64,000 nt of DNA from Lactobacillus sp. ESL0680 (GTDB lineage Bacteria > Bacillota > Bacilli > Lactobacillales > Lactobacillaceae): the NCBI RefSeq assembly GCF_029392855.1, contig NZ_CP113945.1:124001-188000 (forward strand). The letters run 5' to 3'. Each line of letters opens with the position of its first letter. The stretch's first letter is position 1. The notes below the pieces were generated by a model. That model saw only the letters and a program-made list of their open reading frames with translations, had not been told where the DNA came from and made no database searches. Positions 18,313-27,477 of this stretch are shown in pieces. A program made the translations under genes and the position numbers.

Positions 18313-19046
18313 TGGATTTAAAAGATAAAGTAGTCCTAGTTACTGGTAGTTCACGTGGCATTGGCTTAGCGATTGCCAAGGCTTTTGCTCAACGTGGTGC
18401 CAAAATTGTTTTAAACGCCCGTAAGCCAATTGCACCAGAGGTACTAGCTGAATTTGAGCAATTTGCGACACCTGTAATTGATATTAGTGCGGATGTTACA
18501 AATCCCGAGTCAGTTAAGGACATGATTGTGCAGATTATTGCGCAATTTGGCCAACTTGATGTGGTGGTTAATAATGCCGGCATTAACAAAGATGGCCTTC
18601 TTAACCGCATGTCTGAAGATGATTTTAATGCGGTTTTGCAGACTAACCTAGTAGGGACATTCAACGTAATTAGACAGGCTTTGCGGCCAATGTATAAGCG
18701 GCGTTCGGGCTGCTTTATTAATTTGGCTAGTGTTGTTGGTTTAACCGGTAATATTGGTCAGGCTAACTACGCTGCCAGCAAGGCCGGCATAATTGGCTTG
18801 ACCAAGTCTGTTGCTAAAGAAGCTGCTCTGCGTAACTTGCGCTGCAATGCGATTGCGCCGGGGATGATCGATACGCAAATGACGGAAGCTTTAAGTGAAA
18901 AGCGGCAAGAGGAGATTGCTCAGCAAATTCCACTCAAGCGGTTTGGTAAAATTGAAGAAGTTGCCGAGACAGCAGTCTTTTTAGCACAAAATGATTACAT
19001 TACGGGGCAAGTTATCACCGTTGATGGCGGCCTGACAATGCAGTAA
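18312..19046 (+). CDS. fabG: 3-oxoacyl-ACP reductase
   Basis: NADPH-dependent short-chain dehydrogenase, 244 residues, carrying out the first reduction of the elongation cycle. Rossmann motif TGSSRGIG at about 11-18, NNAGINKDG at about 86-94, the active-site YAASKAG (Tyr/Lys), and a typical GQVITVDGG end. Start codon overlaps the fabD stop. Confidence 0.96.
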   Translation: MDLKDKVVLVTGSSRGIGLAIAKAFAQRGAKIVLNARKPIAPEVLAEFEQFATPVIDISADVTNPESVKDMIVQIIAQFGQLDVVVNNAGINKDGLLNRMSEDDFNAVLQTNLVGTFNVIRQALRPMYKRRSGCFINLASVVGLTGNIGQANYAASKAGIIGLTKSVAKEAALRNLRCNAIAPGMIDTQMTEALSEKRQEEIAQQIPLKRFGKIEEVAETAVFLAQNDYITGQVITVDGGLTMQ

Positions 19047-19058
19047 GGAGAAGGGTTA

Positions 19059-20291
19059 ATGACAAGAGTTGTAATTACGGGGATGGGCGCATTGACGCCC
19101 ATTGGTAATGATGTAGCCAGCTTTGAGGCCAGCATTAATGCGCAAAAAGTCGGTTTTAGACCAATTACATATTTTGATGCTTCTGAAACTGGTGTTACAT
19201 TGGCTGGTCAACTGAATAACTTTGATCCGCTGGTTCATTTGAAGAAAAAAGACACCAAAAGAATGGATCTTTTTACCCAATATGCGGTTTATGCGACCGA
19301 TGAAGCAATGGAACAGTCTGGTATTAATGCCGAAAATACGGACAGCAACCGCTTTGGCGTTATTTGGGGGTCTGGAATTGGCGGCTTGACCACGATTGAG
19401 CAGCAGACCATCAAGATGCATGACAAGGGAATTGATCGCTTATCGCCAATGTTTATTCCAGTTTCGATTGCTAATATGGCTGCCGGCAACTTGTCAATTC
19501 GCTATGGTGCTCAAGCAATTAGTACCACGATTGTAACAGCCTGTGCTTCCGGAACTAATGCGATTGGCGAGGCTTACCGGCAGATTAAGGAAGGCCGCTG
19601 CGACGCGATGATTACTGGTGGTTCAGAAGCCGCAATCAACGCTGACGGTATTGGCGGTTTTGCAGCTCTATCAACCTTGTCCAAAGAAACAGATCCAGCC
19701 AAGGCAAGTTTGCCGTTTGATGCAAACCGTTCTGGCTTTGTCATGGGTGAAGGTGCTGGCTCGCTGGTTCTTGAATCTCTTGAACATGCACAAGAACGTG
19801 GTGCAACTATTTTGGGTGAAATTGTTGGTTATGGTACATCTTCTGATGCTTACCACATTACCTCGCCAGACCCAGCAGGCACGCAAGCAGCACGGGCAAT
19901 GCAATTGGCAATTGCGGAAGCTGGCATTACGCCTGATGAAGTTGGTTATGTTAATGCTCACGGTACAGCTACTCAAGGTAATGATTCGGCTGAGTCCAAG
20001 GCAATTAATCAAGTCTTTGGTTCCGCTAGCTCGGTGTTAGTTTCAAGTACCAAGAGTATGACTGGGCACCTTTTGGGTGCTGCTGGTGCAATTGAAGCAA
20101 TTGCTAGTGTAGAGGCAATGAATTCGGGTCAGTTGCCAGTTAACGTTGGGCTGACTGAACAAGCACAAGAATGTCCAGTGAATTTGGTTACAACAGAGAA
20201 CCGCAACTGCCAAGTTGATTACACAATCAGTAATTCGTTTGGCTTTGGCGGCCACAATGCGGTTTTAGCATTAAAAAGGTGGGCTAATTAG
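19059..20291 (+). CDS. fabF: 3-oxoacyl-ACP synthase II
   Basis: Elongating condensing enzyme, 410 residues. Nucleophile Cys in VTACASGTNAIGEA (about 160-173), His in YVNAHGTATQGND, His in KSMTGHLLGAAG, and the GFGGHN end. Preceded by AAGGAGAAGG. It is the only elongating synthase seen here (no fabB), so any unsaturated branch would have to use it. Confidence 0.96.
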   Translation: MTRVVITGMGALTPIGNDVASFEASINAQKVGFRPITYFDASETGVTLAGQLNNFDPLVHLKKKDTKRMDLFTQYAVYATDEAMEQSGINAENTDSNRFGVIWGSGIGGLTTIEQQTIKMHDKGIDRLSPMFIPVSIANMAAGNLSIRYGAQAISTTIVTACASGTNAIGEAYRQIKEGRCDAMITGGSEAAINADGIGGFAALSTLSKETDPAKASLPFDANRSGFVMGEGAGSLVLESLEHAQERGATILGEIVGYGTSSDAYHITSPDPAGTQAARAMQLAIAEAGITPDEVGYVNAHGTATQGNDSAESKAINQVFGSASSVLVSSTKSMTGHLLGAAGAIEAIASVEAMNSGQLPVNVGLTEQAQECPVNLVTTENRNCQVDYTISNSFGFGGHNAVLALKRWAN

Positions 20292-20714
20292 ATGACTTTT
20301 GAGGAAATTCAAAAATTAATAAAACAGGTTAATCAAAGTAACATCACCAAGTTAAACTTGGACTTTGACGGTGGGCACATTGATATTGATAAAAAGCAGG
20401 AAGTAGTTGCTTCGGCCCCTAGTGCTAGTCTAGCGCCAGTTGAAAAACAAGCAGCTCCCGCTGCCCCCGCAAAGTTGCCCCAAGTTAAATCCCCGCTTGT
20501 TGGCATTGTTTATTTGCAAGCTAATCCAGATGAGGCACCATATAAACAGGTGGGTGACCATGTGGAAAAGGGCGATGTAGTCTGCGTGATCGAAGCAATG
20601 AAGATGATGACTGAAGTCAAGAGTGACGTTAGCGGCACAATTAGTGAAATTTTGGTTGATAACGAAGACGTTGTTGAATACGATCAACCGTTATTTACGG
20701 TAACGCCAGAATAG
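20292..20714 (+). CDS. accB: Biotin carboxyl carrier protein of acetyl-CoA carboxylase
   Basis: 140 residues. A variable N-terminus, an Ala/Pro-rich hinge (about 38-63), then a biotinyl domain with Lys104 in CVIEAMKMMTE as the biotinylation site, the substrate of the birA product encoded divergently at the other end of this operon. The start codon directly follows the fabF stop. Confidence 0.95.
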   Translation: MTFEEIQKLIKQVNQSNITKLNLDFDGGHIDIDKKQEVVASAPSASLAPVEKQAAPAAPAKLPQVKSPLVGIVYLQANPDEAPYKQVGDHVEKGDVVCVIEAMKMMTEVKSDVSGTISEILVDNEDVVEYDQPLFTVTPE

Positions 20715-20720
20715 AGAGTG

Positions 20721-21173
20721 ATGAACATGGCAGAACAGGCAAACCCGCAAACACTTGATATTATACAAATTGAAGAGATTATTCCGCACCGCTATCCGAT
20801 GCTTTTAGTTGACCGAGTACTTGATTATCAAGCCGGCAAGTATGCAATTGCACGCAAGAATTTAACAATGAATGAAGCCTTTTTCCAAGGACATTTTCCA
20901 GGTAATCCGGTAATGCCAGGGGTTTTAATTGTTGAAGCACTGGCACAGACTGGTGCGATTGCCCTATTGACCCTTCCAGAATTTAAGGGCAAAACCGCTT
21001 ATTTTGGCGGGATTAAGAAGGCTCGTTTTCGCAAGATGGTCACTCCCGGTGATAGTTTGCGCTTGGAAGTACAATTGGATAAATTGCGCGGCAATGCTGG
21101 AATTGGCAAGGCTAAGGCGACAGTTGACGGCGAAGTTGCCTGCACGTGTGAATTAACGTTTGCGATTCAGTAG
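20721..21173 (+). CDS. fabZ: 3-hydroxyacyl-ACP dehydratase
   Basis: Hot-dog fold dehydratase of the elongation cycle, about 150 residues, with the catalytic [16 protein letters not shown] region (His and Glu). Possible starts are GTG 20718, ATG 20721 and ATG 20727; GAGAG (20714-20718) gives the best spacing to 20727, so the first two residues are uncertain. It is the only dehydratase in the operon; no fabM, fabA or second fabZ is present, so this cluster by itself predicts saturated products. Confidence 0.94.
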   Translation: MNMAEQANPQTLDIIQIEEIIPHRYPMLLVDRVLDYQAGKYAIARKNLTMNEAFFQGHFPGNPVMPGVLIVEALAQTGAIALLTLPEFKGKTAYFGGIKKARFRKMVTPGDSLRLEVQLDKLRGNAGIGKAKATVDGEVACTCELTFAIQ

Positions 21174-21183
21174 GGTGTGAAAA

Positions 21184-22560
21184 ATGTTTGAAAAAGTATT
21201 AATTGCTAATCGTGGTGAGATTGCAATTCGGATTATTCGCGCTTTGCGGGAGATGGGAATTAAGTCGGTGGCCGTTTATTCGACAGCCGATAAGGATGCC
21301 CAGCACGTTAAAGAAGCGGATGAGGCTGTTTGTATTGGTGCTCCGCAACCCGCTGATTCGTATTTGAAGATGGAGAACATTGTCAGCGCCGCGATTTTAA
21401 CTGGCGCGACTGCCATTCATCCGGGTTACGGCTTTTTGTCAGAAAGTCCTGAATTTGCCCAATTATGTGAAAAATGCCAGTTGACTTTTATTGGTCCGAA
21501 GTCGGAAACGATTGCGTTAATGGGCAATAAGGCCAACGCTCGTGAAGCAATGCGCCAGCATCAAGTGCCCGTTATTCCCGGCAGTCAGGGCTTTGTTAAA
21601 GACAGTGATGCGGCTTTAGCAGTAGCCAAAGAAGTTGGCTTTCCGGTAATGCTCAAGGCAGTAGCTGGGGGCGGCGGTAAAGGAATTAGGCAAGTGAATA
21701 AACCTGAGGATTTGCCTAATGCTTTTGCTCAAGCCCAAGAAGAAGCGCGTTTATCCTTTGGCGACGGCAGAATGTACGTTGAAAAGATTATTTCACCGGC
21801 TAAGCACATTGAAGTCCAAATTATTGGCGATCAGAATGGTCATGTTGTGGCACTGCCTGAACGTGACTGTTCAATGCAGCGTAATCATCAAAAGGTAATT
21901 GAAGAAACGCCATGTTCACAGATTAATGACGATGAACGTGTTTATTTGCAGGAAATTGCGATCAAGGCCGTTAAGGCAATCAAATATGAGAATGTCGGGA
22001 CAATCGAGTTCTTAATGGATCCAGACCATCATTTTTATTTTATGGAAATGAACACCCGGATTCAGGTTGAACACTCAATTACTGAGGAAGTAGCCCACGT
22101 TGATCTAGTCAAAGAGCAGATTAAGATTGCGGCGGGCATGGATCTGACAATGACGCAAGATCAGGTTAAGGTTCACGGCGCTGCTATTGAAGCACGAATT
22201 AATGCGGAAAATCCAGCAAAGAACTTTCAACCACAAGCCGGCACGATTAAGCAGATGTCTTTGCCGGGTGGTTTAGGTATTCGGATTGAAAGTGGCGTTA
22301 ACAGTGGCGATACCGTATCACCATTTTATGATTCAATGATTATTAAAATCATTGCTCATGCCACGGACCGCCCATTAGCCATTCGCCGGTTGATTGATGC
22401 CTTAAATGAATTTCAGGTTACTGGTTTGACAACTAACCGGTCGTTTTTAGTTAAGTTGCTTCAAGATAAGGTCTTTAATGATGGCAATTATTTGATTACC
22501 TATTTAGACCAAACTTTTTTGCCGCAATACATTAAAGAAGCGCAAAAGGAGGACAAATAA
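21184..22560 (+). CDS. accC: Biotin carboxylase subunit
   Basis: 458-residue ATP-grasp enzyme that carboxylates the biotin on AccB with bicarbonate and ATP. N-terminal KVLIANRGEIAIRIIRA, the glycine-rich ATP loop AVAGGGGKGIR (about 159-169), EMNTRIQVEH with the catalytic Arg, and the C-terminal cap. Its stop overlaps the accD start by one base. Confidence 0.96.
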   Translation: MFEKVLIANRGEIAIRIIRALREMGIKSVAVYSTADKDAQHVKEADEAVCIGAPQPADSYLKMENIVSAAILTGATAIHPGYGFLSESPEFAQLCEKCQLTFIGPKSETIALMGNKANAREAMRQHQVPVIPGSQGFVKDSDAALAVAKEVGFPVMLKAVAGGGGKGIRQVNKPEDLPNAFAQAQEEARLSFGDGRMYVEKIISPAKHIEVQIIGDQNGHVVALPERDCSMQRNHQKVIEETPCSQINDDERVYLQEIAIKAVKAIKYENVGTIEFLMDPDHHFYFMEMNTRIQVEHSITEEVAHVDLVKEQIKIAAGMDLTMTQDQVKVHGAAIEARINAENPAKNFQPQAGTIKQMSLPGGLGIRIESGVNSGDTVSPFYDSMIIKIIAHATDRPLAIRRLIDALNEFQVTGLTTNRSFLVKLLQDKVFNDGNYLITYLDQTFLPQYIKEAQKEDK

Positions 22561-23411
22561 TGGCTGCTAAGTTTGCCCGCCATCCTAAGCAGGCGCTGAA
22601 GGATTACGAGGAAAAAGTTCCGAAGGGCATTTTTCGTTATTGTCAAAAATGTGGTGCTAAATTTTACTTCGCTCGTGCAGGTAAGTATCATGTTTGTCCT
22701 AATTGTGGCTACGGCTTTCGTGTGACTGCGCGCCAGCGCTTAAAGATGCTGACGAAGCAGTTTACGGAATGGGATGCGGATTTAACAACGACGGATCCCT
22801 TAAAGTTCCCCGGTTATCAAGAAAAGCTAACCAAGGCGCGTGAACAGACCAAATTGCAGGATGCCGTGTTAACTGGTCAAGCCGAAATTAAGGGGCAGCA
22901 AGCTGCCTTAGGGATTATGGATCCGGCCTTTATTATGGGCAGTCTTGGTACGGCTAACGGTGAGCGGATAACGCGTTTGTTTGAAAAGGCAACGGAATTG
23001 AGTTTACCTGTAATTATGTTTACCGCTTCTGGTGGTGCCCGAATGCAGGAAGGTATTCAATCGCTAATGCAAATGGCCAAAATTTCGCAGGCAGTTAATG
23101 ACCATCGCGCAGCTGGTCTTCCTTATATTGTTGTAATTATGGATCCGACAACTGGCGGGGTAACAGCCAGCTTTGCTTCGCAAGCCGATATTATTTTGGC
23201 TGAACCCAAGGCGATGGTAGCATTTGCTGGTCGCCGCGTCATTGAGCAGACAATTCATAAGAAGTTGCCACAAGGGTTTCAAAGTGCTGAAAATGCTTAT
23301 CAAAATGGTTTTGTTGACGCGATCGTGCCAAGGTCGCAGCAGGTAGATAAGTTAGGGCAGTTATTGACGATTTTTGCTGGACAAAAGTGGAGAGGCGCTA
23401 ATGGAGAGTAA
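22560..23411 (+). CDS. accD: Acetyl-CoA carboxylase carboxyltransferase beta subunit
   Basis: 283 residues. The N-terminal zinc ribbon has Cys28, Cys31, Cys46, Cys49; the crotonase-like core includes FTASGGARMQEG and PTTGGVTASFA. Forms the A2B2 carboxyltransferase with AccA. Overlaps accC by 1 base and accA by 11 bases. Confidence 0.96.
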   Translation: MAAKFARHPKQALKDYEEKVPKGIFRYCQKCGAKFYFARAGKYHVCPNCGYGFRVTARQRLKMLTKQFTEWDADLTTTDPLKFPGYQEKLTKAREQTKLQDAVLTGQAEIKGQQAALGIMDPAFIMGSLGTANGERITRLFEKATELSLPVIMFTASGGARMQEGIQSLMQMAKISQAVNDHRAAGLPYIVVIMDPTTGGVTASFASQADIILAEPKAMVAFAGRRVIEQTIHKKLPQGFQSAENAYQNGFVDAIVPRSQQVDKLGQLLTIFAGQKWRGANGE

Positions 23412-24171
23412 AAAAATAGCAGCCATTATGGCTGGTGCGCGTGAAGACAGCAAGACTGACATGCGGGCACTGATTAATCAATTGTTCCCCGACTTTTTTG
23501 AAATGCATGGTGACCGCGCTGCCGGTGATGATGCGGCAATTGTTGGTGGTTTTGCCAGTTGCGGCGGGCGTAGCGTCTGTGTGATTGCGACTAATAAAGG
23601 TAAGGACATGAAGGAGCGTCTAGCGACTAACTTCGGTAGTCCCGAACCGCAAGGTTATCGCAAGGCATTGCGGATTATGAAGACAGCTGAAAGTCTCAAC
23701 TGCCCGATTATTACGCTGATTAATACGCCGGGAGCTTATCCCGGTGCTGATGCCGAGGCTAGTGGTCAAGGGCAGATTTTAGCCGAAAATATTAGTGCAA
23801 TGTTACAATTAAAGGTGCCGTTATTAGCAATTATCATCGGTGAAGCTGGTTCTGGCGGTGCCTTGGCTCTAGCATGCAGCGATCAAGTTTGGATGCTGGA
23901 ACATAGTATGTATACCGTGGTTTCCCCAGAAGGCTTTGCCTCGATTATGTGGAAGGATGGCCAACGTGCACAAGATGCTGCGCAATTAATGCATATTGAA
24001 CCGGAATGGCTCAAGAAGCAGGGCGTAGTTGAACGCGTTTTGCCGGAAAATATTCTGGCTGACAATGCTTCTGCCTTGAAGCAACTGATTAATGAGCAGT
24101 TAATTGACTTTGACCAAGTTGGGTTAGAGCAATTATTAGCCCAGCGTCATGCACGTTTTCGCAAATTTTAA
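23401..24171 (+). CDS. accA: Acetyl-CoA carboxylase carboxyltransferase alpha subunit
   Basis: 256 residues; transfers the carboxyl from biotin to acetyl-CoA together with AccD. Core motifs include NTPGAYPGADAEA, GEAGSGGALALA and SPEGFASIMWKD. The frame is open upstream to 23374, but the ATG at 23401, preceded by TGGAGAGG within the accD 3' end, is chosen. It is shorter than Gram-negative AccA, lacking the N-terminal extension, as usual in lactobacilli and streptococci. Last gene of the operon. Confidence 0.95.
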   Translation: MESKKIAAIMAGAREDSKTDMRALINQLFPDFFEMHGDRAAGDDAAIVGGFASCGGRSVCVIATNKGKDMKERLATNFGSPEPQGYRKALRIMKTAESLNCPIITLINTPGAYPGADAEASGQGQILAENISAMLQLKVPLLAIIIGEAGSGGALALACSDQVWMLEHSMYTVVSPEGFASIMWKDGQRAQDAAQLMHIEPEWLKKQGVVERVLPENILADNASALKQLINEQLIDFDQVGLEQLLAQRHARFRKF

Positions 24172-24178
24172 AAGAATT

Positions 24179-24214
24179 AACGAACTTCGCTTAGTAGTTG
24201 AAGCTCGTTTTTTA
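24179..24214 (+). terminator. Terminator of the fab/acc operon
   Basis: 10-base stem with one A-C mismatch (24179-24188 with 24200-24209), then a T6 tract. Confidence 0.8.
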
Positions 24215-24338
24215 ATTTTATTATTAGATTGGCTGTTGATTACCATTCAAGCTAATAAGTATGGTAAGATGAATAGCAAGTTATACATTTGTTTTTGATT
24301 AAATATATAATTTAGTTTTAATTTTAGGAGCGAAGTTT

Positions 24339-26480
24339 ATGCACAAAAAATTGCAGAAAAGCTTTTTTGGGATGATAATCCTGGGAATGATGTTGATGTG
24401 CTTTAGCATTTTTGCGACAAAAGCAGATGCTAAAACCTATGAAATTGGGACGGATGTGACCTATCCGCCATTCGAATTTGCCAATGATAACAATAAATAT
24501 GTTGGTATTGATATTGACATTATTAATGCTGTGGCCAAAGAAGAAGGCTTCAAAGTTGAAACTAAGCAAGTTGGTTTCAATGGGGCAGTACAATCCGTGC
24601 AGTCTGGTCAGCTGGATGGGATTATTGCCGGAATGACAATTACCAAGGAGCGGCAAGCCAAGTTTGACTTTGGTACGCCGTACTTTAAGACTGGGATTGT
24701 CATGGCCGTTGGTAAGAATAGTAATATCAAGAGCTTTGCTGATTTGAAGGGCAAGCGGGTTGCCATTAAAACTGGTACCGCAGCTGCACAATATGCAACC
24801 AGTTTGAAGAAGAAGTATGGCTTTAAGACGGCTACCTTTGATGATTCCGACAATATGTATCAGGATGTTTTAACTGGTAATTCAGTTGCCTGTTTTGAAG
24901 ATCAACCAGTCATGCAATATGCTATTAACCAAGGCATGAAGCTGAAGATTGTTACTAAGGCAGCTAATACTGGTTGGTATGGTTTTGCGGTTAAAAAGGG
25001 CACCCATCAAGAATTAATCAAGAAGTTTAATGCTGGTTTTGCCAAAATTAAGGCTAATGGTACTTATAACAAGATTGTTGGTAAGTATCTTGGCAGTAAA
25101 TTAAACCCAGACTTGAAGGGTAAGACTTTTACAATTGGTACTGATGTAACTTTCCCACCATTTGAATTTGCTAACACCAATAATCAGTACATCGGCATTG
25201 ATATTGACATTTTGAAGAATATTGCACAAGAGCAGGGCTTCAAGGTTAATATCAAGCCGATGGGCTTTAATGGTTCACTGCAAGCTCTAGAATCCGGTCA
25301 GATCGACGGGATGATTGCGGGAATGTCAATTACACCAGAACGTGAGAAGAAGATTGACTTCTCTGACCCGTACTTTATGTCGGGAGTTATTATGGCAACC
25401 TCGACTAAGGGCAAGATTACCAAATTATCGCAATTGCGCGGTAAGAAGGTTGCGATTAAGACAGGGACAGCTGGCGCCCAATACGCTAATAGTATTAAGA
25501 AGAAGTATGGCTTCAAGACGACTACGTTTGATGATTCCAACAACATGTATCAAGATGTGTTGACGGGTAATTCAGCTGCTTGTTTTGAAGACCAACCAGT
25601 TATGCAATATGCCATTAAAAAGGGTACCAAATTACGCATTGTGACTAAGCCTGCACTTAAGGCACCGTATGCCTTTGCAGTTAAAAAGGGCCAAAATAAA
25701 GCATTGCTGGCCGCATTTAATGCTGGTTTGAAGGACTTGAAGTCTAGTGGTACTTACGATGATATTACTGCTAAGTACTTAGGTACTGCTGACAAGAAGG
25801 TTGCTGATAATGGTCAAGGTAATGACGACCGCAGCTTTGTTGGTTTGCTTAAGCAAAACAAAGATGCGTTGTTGTCTGGCTTCGCGGAGACAATGTGGTT
25901 AACAGTCGTTGCCATTATCTTTGCTACAATCTTTGGTGTGTTGGTTGGTCTATTGGGCGTATTGCCGAATAAGTTCTGCAATGGCCTTTCCAGCACCTTG
26001 ATTTATATCTTCCGGGGAATGCCACTCTTAGTTTTGGCATTGTTCATTTACACGGGAATTCCAAGTTTAACTGGACAAAAGATTCCAGCCTTTGTCGCTG
26101 GGGTATTAACGTTGACTCTAAACGAAGGAGCCTATATTGCTGCCTTTGTTAAGGGGGGAATTAATGCCGTTGATTCCGGTCAGATGGAAGCAGCGCGCTC
26201 ATTAGGATTACCGTTTGGTAAGGCGATGCGTAAAGTTATCTTGCCGCAAGGAATCAAGATCATGGTACCGTCATTTATCAACCAATTTATTATTACCTTG
26301 AAGGATACCTCAATCTTATCAATTATCGGTATCCTAGAATTGACGCAAACAGGTAAAATTATTATCGCGCGGAACCTTGAAGGCTTTAAGGTTTGGACAA
26401 TTATTGCGGTAATTTACTTAATTGTTATTACATTGCTGACTTGGTTATCAAATTGGGTACAAAAGAGGACAAATGTATGA
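24339..26480 (+). CDS. glnP: Amino acid ABC importer, two binding domains fused to permease
   Basis: 713-residue GlnP-type fusion. Signal/anchor segment at about 8-30, binding domain 1 (about 34-250), binding domain 2 (about 262-477), then a permease domain (about 500-713) with the EAARSLGLP loop that docks the ATPase. Each binding domain begins with a TYPPFEFAN or TFPPFEFAN type motif, and the two are clearly homologous at DNA level. Characterised lactococcal GlnPQ with this architecture imports glutamine/glutamate and asparagine; specificity here is inferred. The stop overlaps the glnQ start (ATGA). Confidence 0.93.
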   Translation: MHKKLQKSFFGMIILGMMLMCFSIFATKADAKTYEIGTDVTYPPFEFANDNNKYVGIDIDIINAVAKEEGFKVETKQVGFNGAVQSVQSGQLDGIIAGMTITKERQAKFDFGTPYFKTGIVMAVGKNSNIKSFADLKGKRVAIKTGTAAAQYATSLKKKYGFKTATFDDSDNMYQDVLTGNSVACFEDQPVMQYAINQGMKLKIVTKAANTGWYGFAVKKGTHQELIKKFNAGFAKIKANGTYNKIVGKYLGSKLNPDLKGKTFTIGTDVTFPPFEFANTNNQYIGIDIDILKNIAQEQGFKVNIKPMGFNGSLQALESGQIDGMIAGMSITPEREKKIDFSDPYFMSGVIMATSTKGKITKLSQLRGKKVAIKTGTAGAQYANSIKKKYGFKTTTFDDSNNMYQDVLTGNSAACFEDQPVMQYAIKKGTKLRIVTKPALKAPYAFAVKKGQNKALLAAFNAGLKDLKSSGTYDDITAKYLGTADKKVADNGQGNDDRSFVGLLKQNKDALLSGFAETMWLTVVAIIFATIFGVLVGLLGVLPNKFCNGLSSTLIYIFRGMPLLVLALFIYTGIPSLTGQKIPAFVAGVLTLTLNEGAYIAAFVKGGINAVDSGQMEAARSLGLPFGKAMRKVILPQGIKIMVPSFINQFIITLKDTSILSIIGILELTQTGKIIIARNLEGFKVWTIIAVIYLIVITLLTWLSNWVQKRTNV

Positions 26481-27214
26481 GTGCGAAAATAGAAGTAAAG
26501 AATTTAGTTAAAAATTATGGCAGTAACCAAGTTTTAAAGAATATTGATTTAACTGTTGGTGATAACGAAGTTGTTGTTATTATTGGGCCGTCTGGTTCTG
26601 GTAAAAGTACCTTATTAAGAACACTTAATAAGCTTGAAGAGCCAACTTCAGGAACTGTTGTTGTTGATGGCATTAATATTGCCGATCCTAAGACTGACAT
26701 GAACAAGGTACGTGAAAATATTGGCATGGTGTTCCAGCACTTTAACTTGTTTAATAATCTGTCAGTTGGTGACAATATTATGCTGGCACCTGTGGAGTTA
26801 AAGAAATTGGACAAGGCTGCTGCCGATAAGCAAGCTAAGAAATTGCTAGAAACAGTAGGTCTAGCTGATAAATTTGACGCAACCGTTCAGTCATTATCCG
26901 GTGGTCAGCAGCAGCGGGTAGCAATTGCGCGAGCACTAGCAATGAACCCTGACGTGATGCTTTTTGACGAGCCGACTTCGGCACTTGATCCAGAAATGGT
27001 CGGTGACGTTTTGGCTGTTATGAAGAAGCTGGCTAAAGAAGGAATGACAATGGTTGTTGTCACTCACGAAATGGGCTTTGCCAAGGAAGTTGCCGATCGT
27101 GTGGTCTTTGTCGCTGATGGTAAGATCTTGGAGCAGGGGACACCTGAAGATATGTTCGACCACCCACAAAATCCGCGTCTGCAGGACTTCTTGGATAAGG
27201 TCTTGAATGTCTAA
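26477..27214 (+). CDS. glnQ: Amino acid ABC importer ATPase
   Basis: 245-residue polar amino acid ATPase: Walker [11 protein letters not shown]-loop MVFQHFNLF, signature LSGGQQQR, Walker [15 protein letters not shown], switch His in [10 protein letters not shown]. The frame is open further upstream to 26393, inside glnP, but the ATG at 26477 with AAGAGGAC just before it gives the expected [10 protein letters not shown] start and a 4-base overlap with glnP. Energises the fused GlnP. Confidence 0.95.
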   Translation: MSAKIEVKNLVKNYGSNQVLKNIDLTVGDNEVVVIIGPSGSGKSTLLRTLNKLEEPTSGTVVVDGINIADPKTDMNKVRENIGMVFQHFNLFNNLSVGDNIMLAPVELKKLDKAAADKQAKKLLETVGLADKFDATVQSLSGGQQQRVAIARALAMNPDVMLFDEPTSALDPEMVGDVLAVMKKLAKEGMTMVVVTHEMGFAKEVADRVVFVADGKILEQGTPEDMFDHPQNPRLQDFLDKVLNV

Positions 27215-27223
27215 TAATTGAAT

Positions 27224-27267
27224 AAACTAAAAAAGCGAACCTTAAACGAGGTTCGCTTTTTTAGTTT
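27224..27267. terminator. Terminator of glnPQ
   Basis: Perfect 19-bp stem (27224-27242 with 27249-27267), with A and T runs on the flanks, so it could work in both directions. Confidence 0.92.
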
Positions 27268-27285
27268 GTCGGTTACGATAATAAC

Positions 27286-27380
27286 AAAAAAGCAGTCAAT
27301 TGCGACTGCTCCAGGTATCTTGCGATTGATTAAGTCGCTTGTACACTTACATGGATGATTAGCCATGTACTACTATTCTT
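27286..27380 (-). ncRNA. Candidate small RNA between glnQ and nupC
   Basis: On the minus strand an extended -10 box (TG-C-TATAAT; TATAAT is the complement of 27387-27392) would start a transcript near 27380 that ends at a terminator: stem AGCAGTC / GACTGCT (27291-27297 with 27304-27310) followed by T6. The roughly 95-base product has two further hairpins, ACATGG / CCATGT (about 27350-27368) and GCGA / TCGC (about 27321-27338), and no credible ORF. It resembles in style the antisense RNAs of Fst-type toxin loci, but no toxin gene faces it. No -35 consensus is visible. Confidence 0.4.
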
Positions 27381-27433
27381 AAAGTCATTATAGCATGTTT
27401 TCTAAGATCTGATAGACTACTTGAGTATTAATC

Positions 27434-27467
27434 AAAAGGCATTCACCTTTAAGGATGAATGCCTTTT
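27434..27467. terminator. Terminator of nupC
   Basis: 12-bp stem (27434-27445 with 27456-27467); the A run on the left gives a U tract for nupC on the minus strand, and the T run on the right also permits stopping plus-strand transcripts. Confidence 0.85.
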
Positions 27468-27477
27468 TGTATCTAAG

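Noticed and set aside
19056..20255. Several antisense ORFs of 66-140 codons across fabF
   Set aside because: All are shadows of the conserved fabF reading frame and have no ribosome sites.
27286..27392. Fst-type type I toxin-antitoxin locus
   Set aside because: The RNA resembles an antitoxin, but no small hydrophobic toxin ORF can be found converging on the shared terminator.
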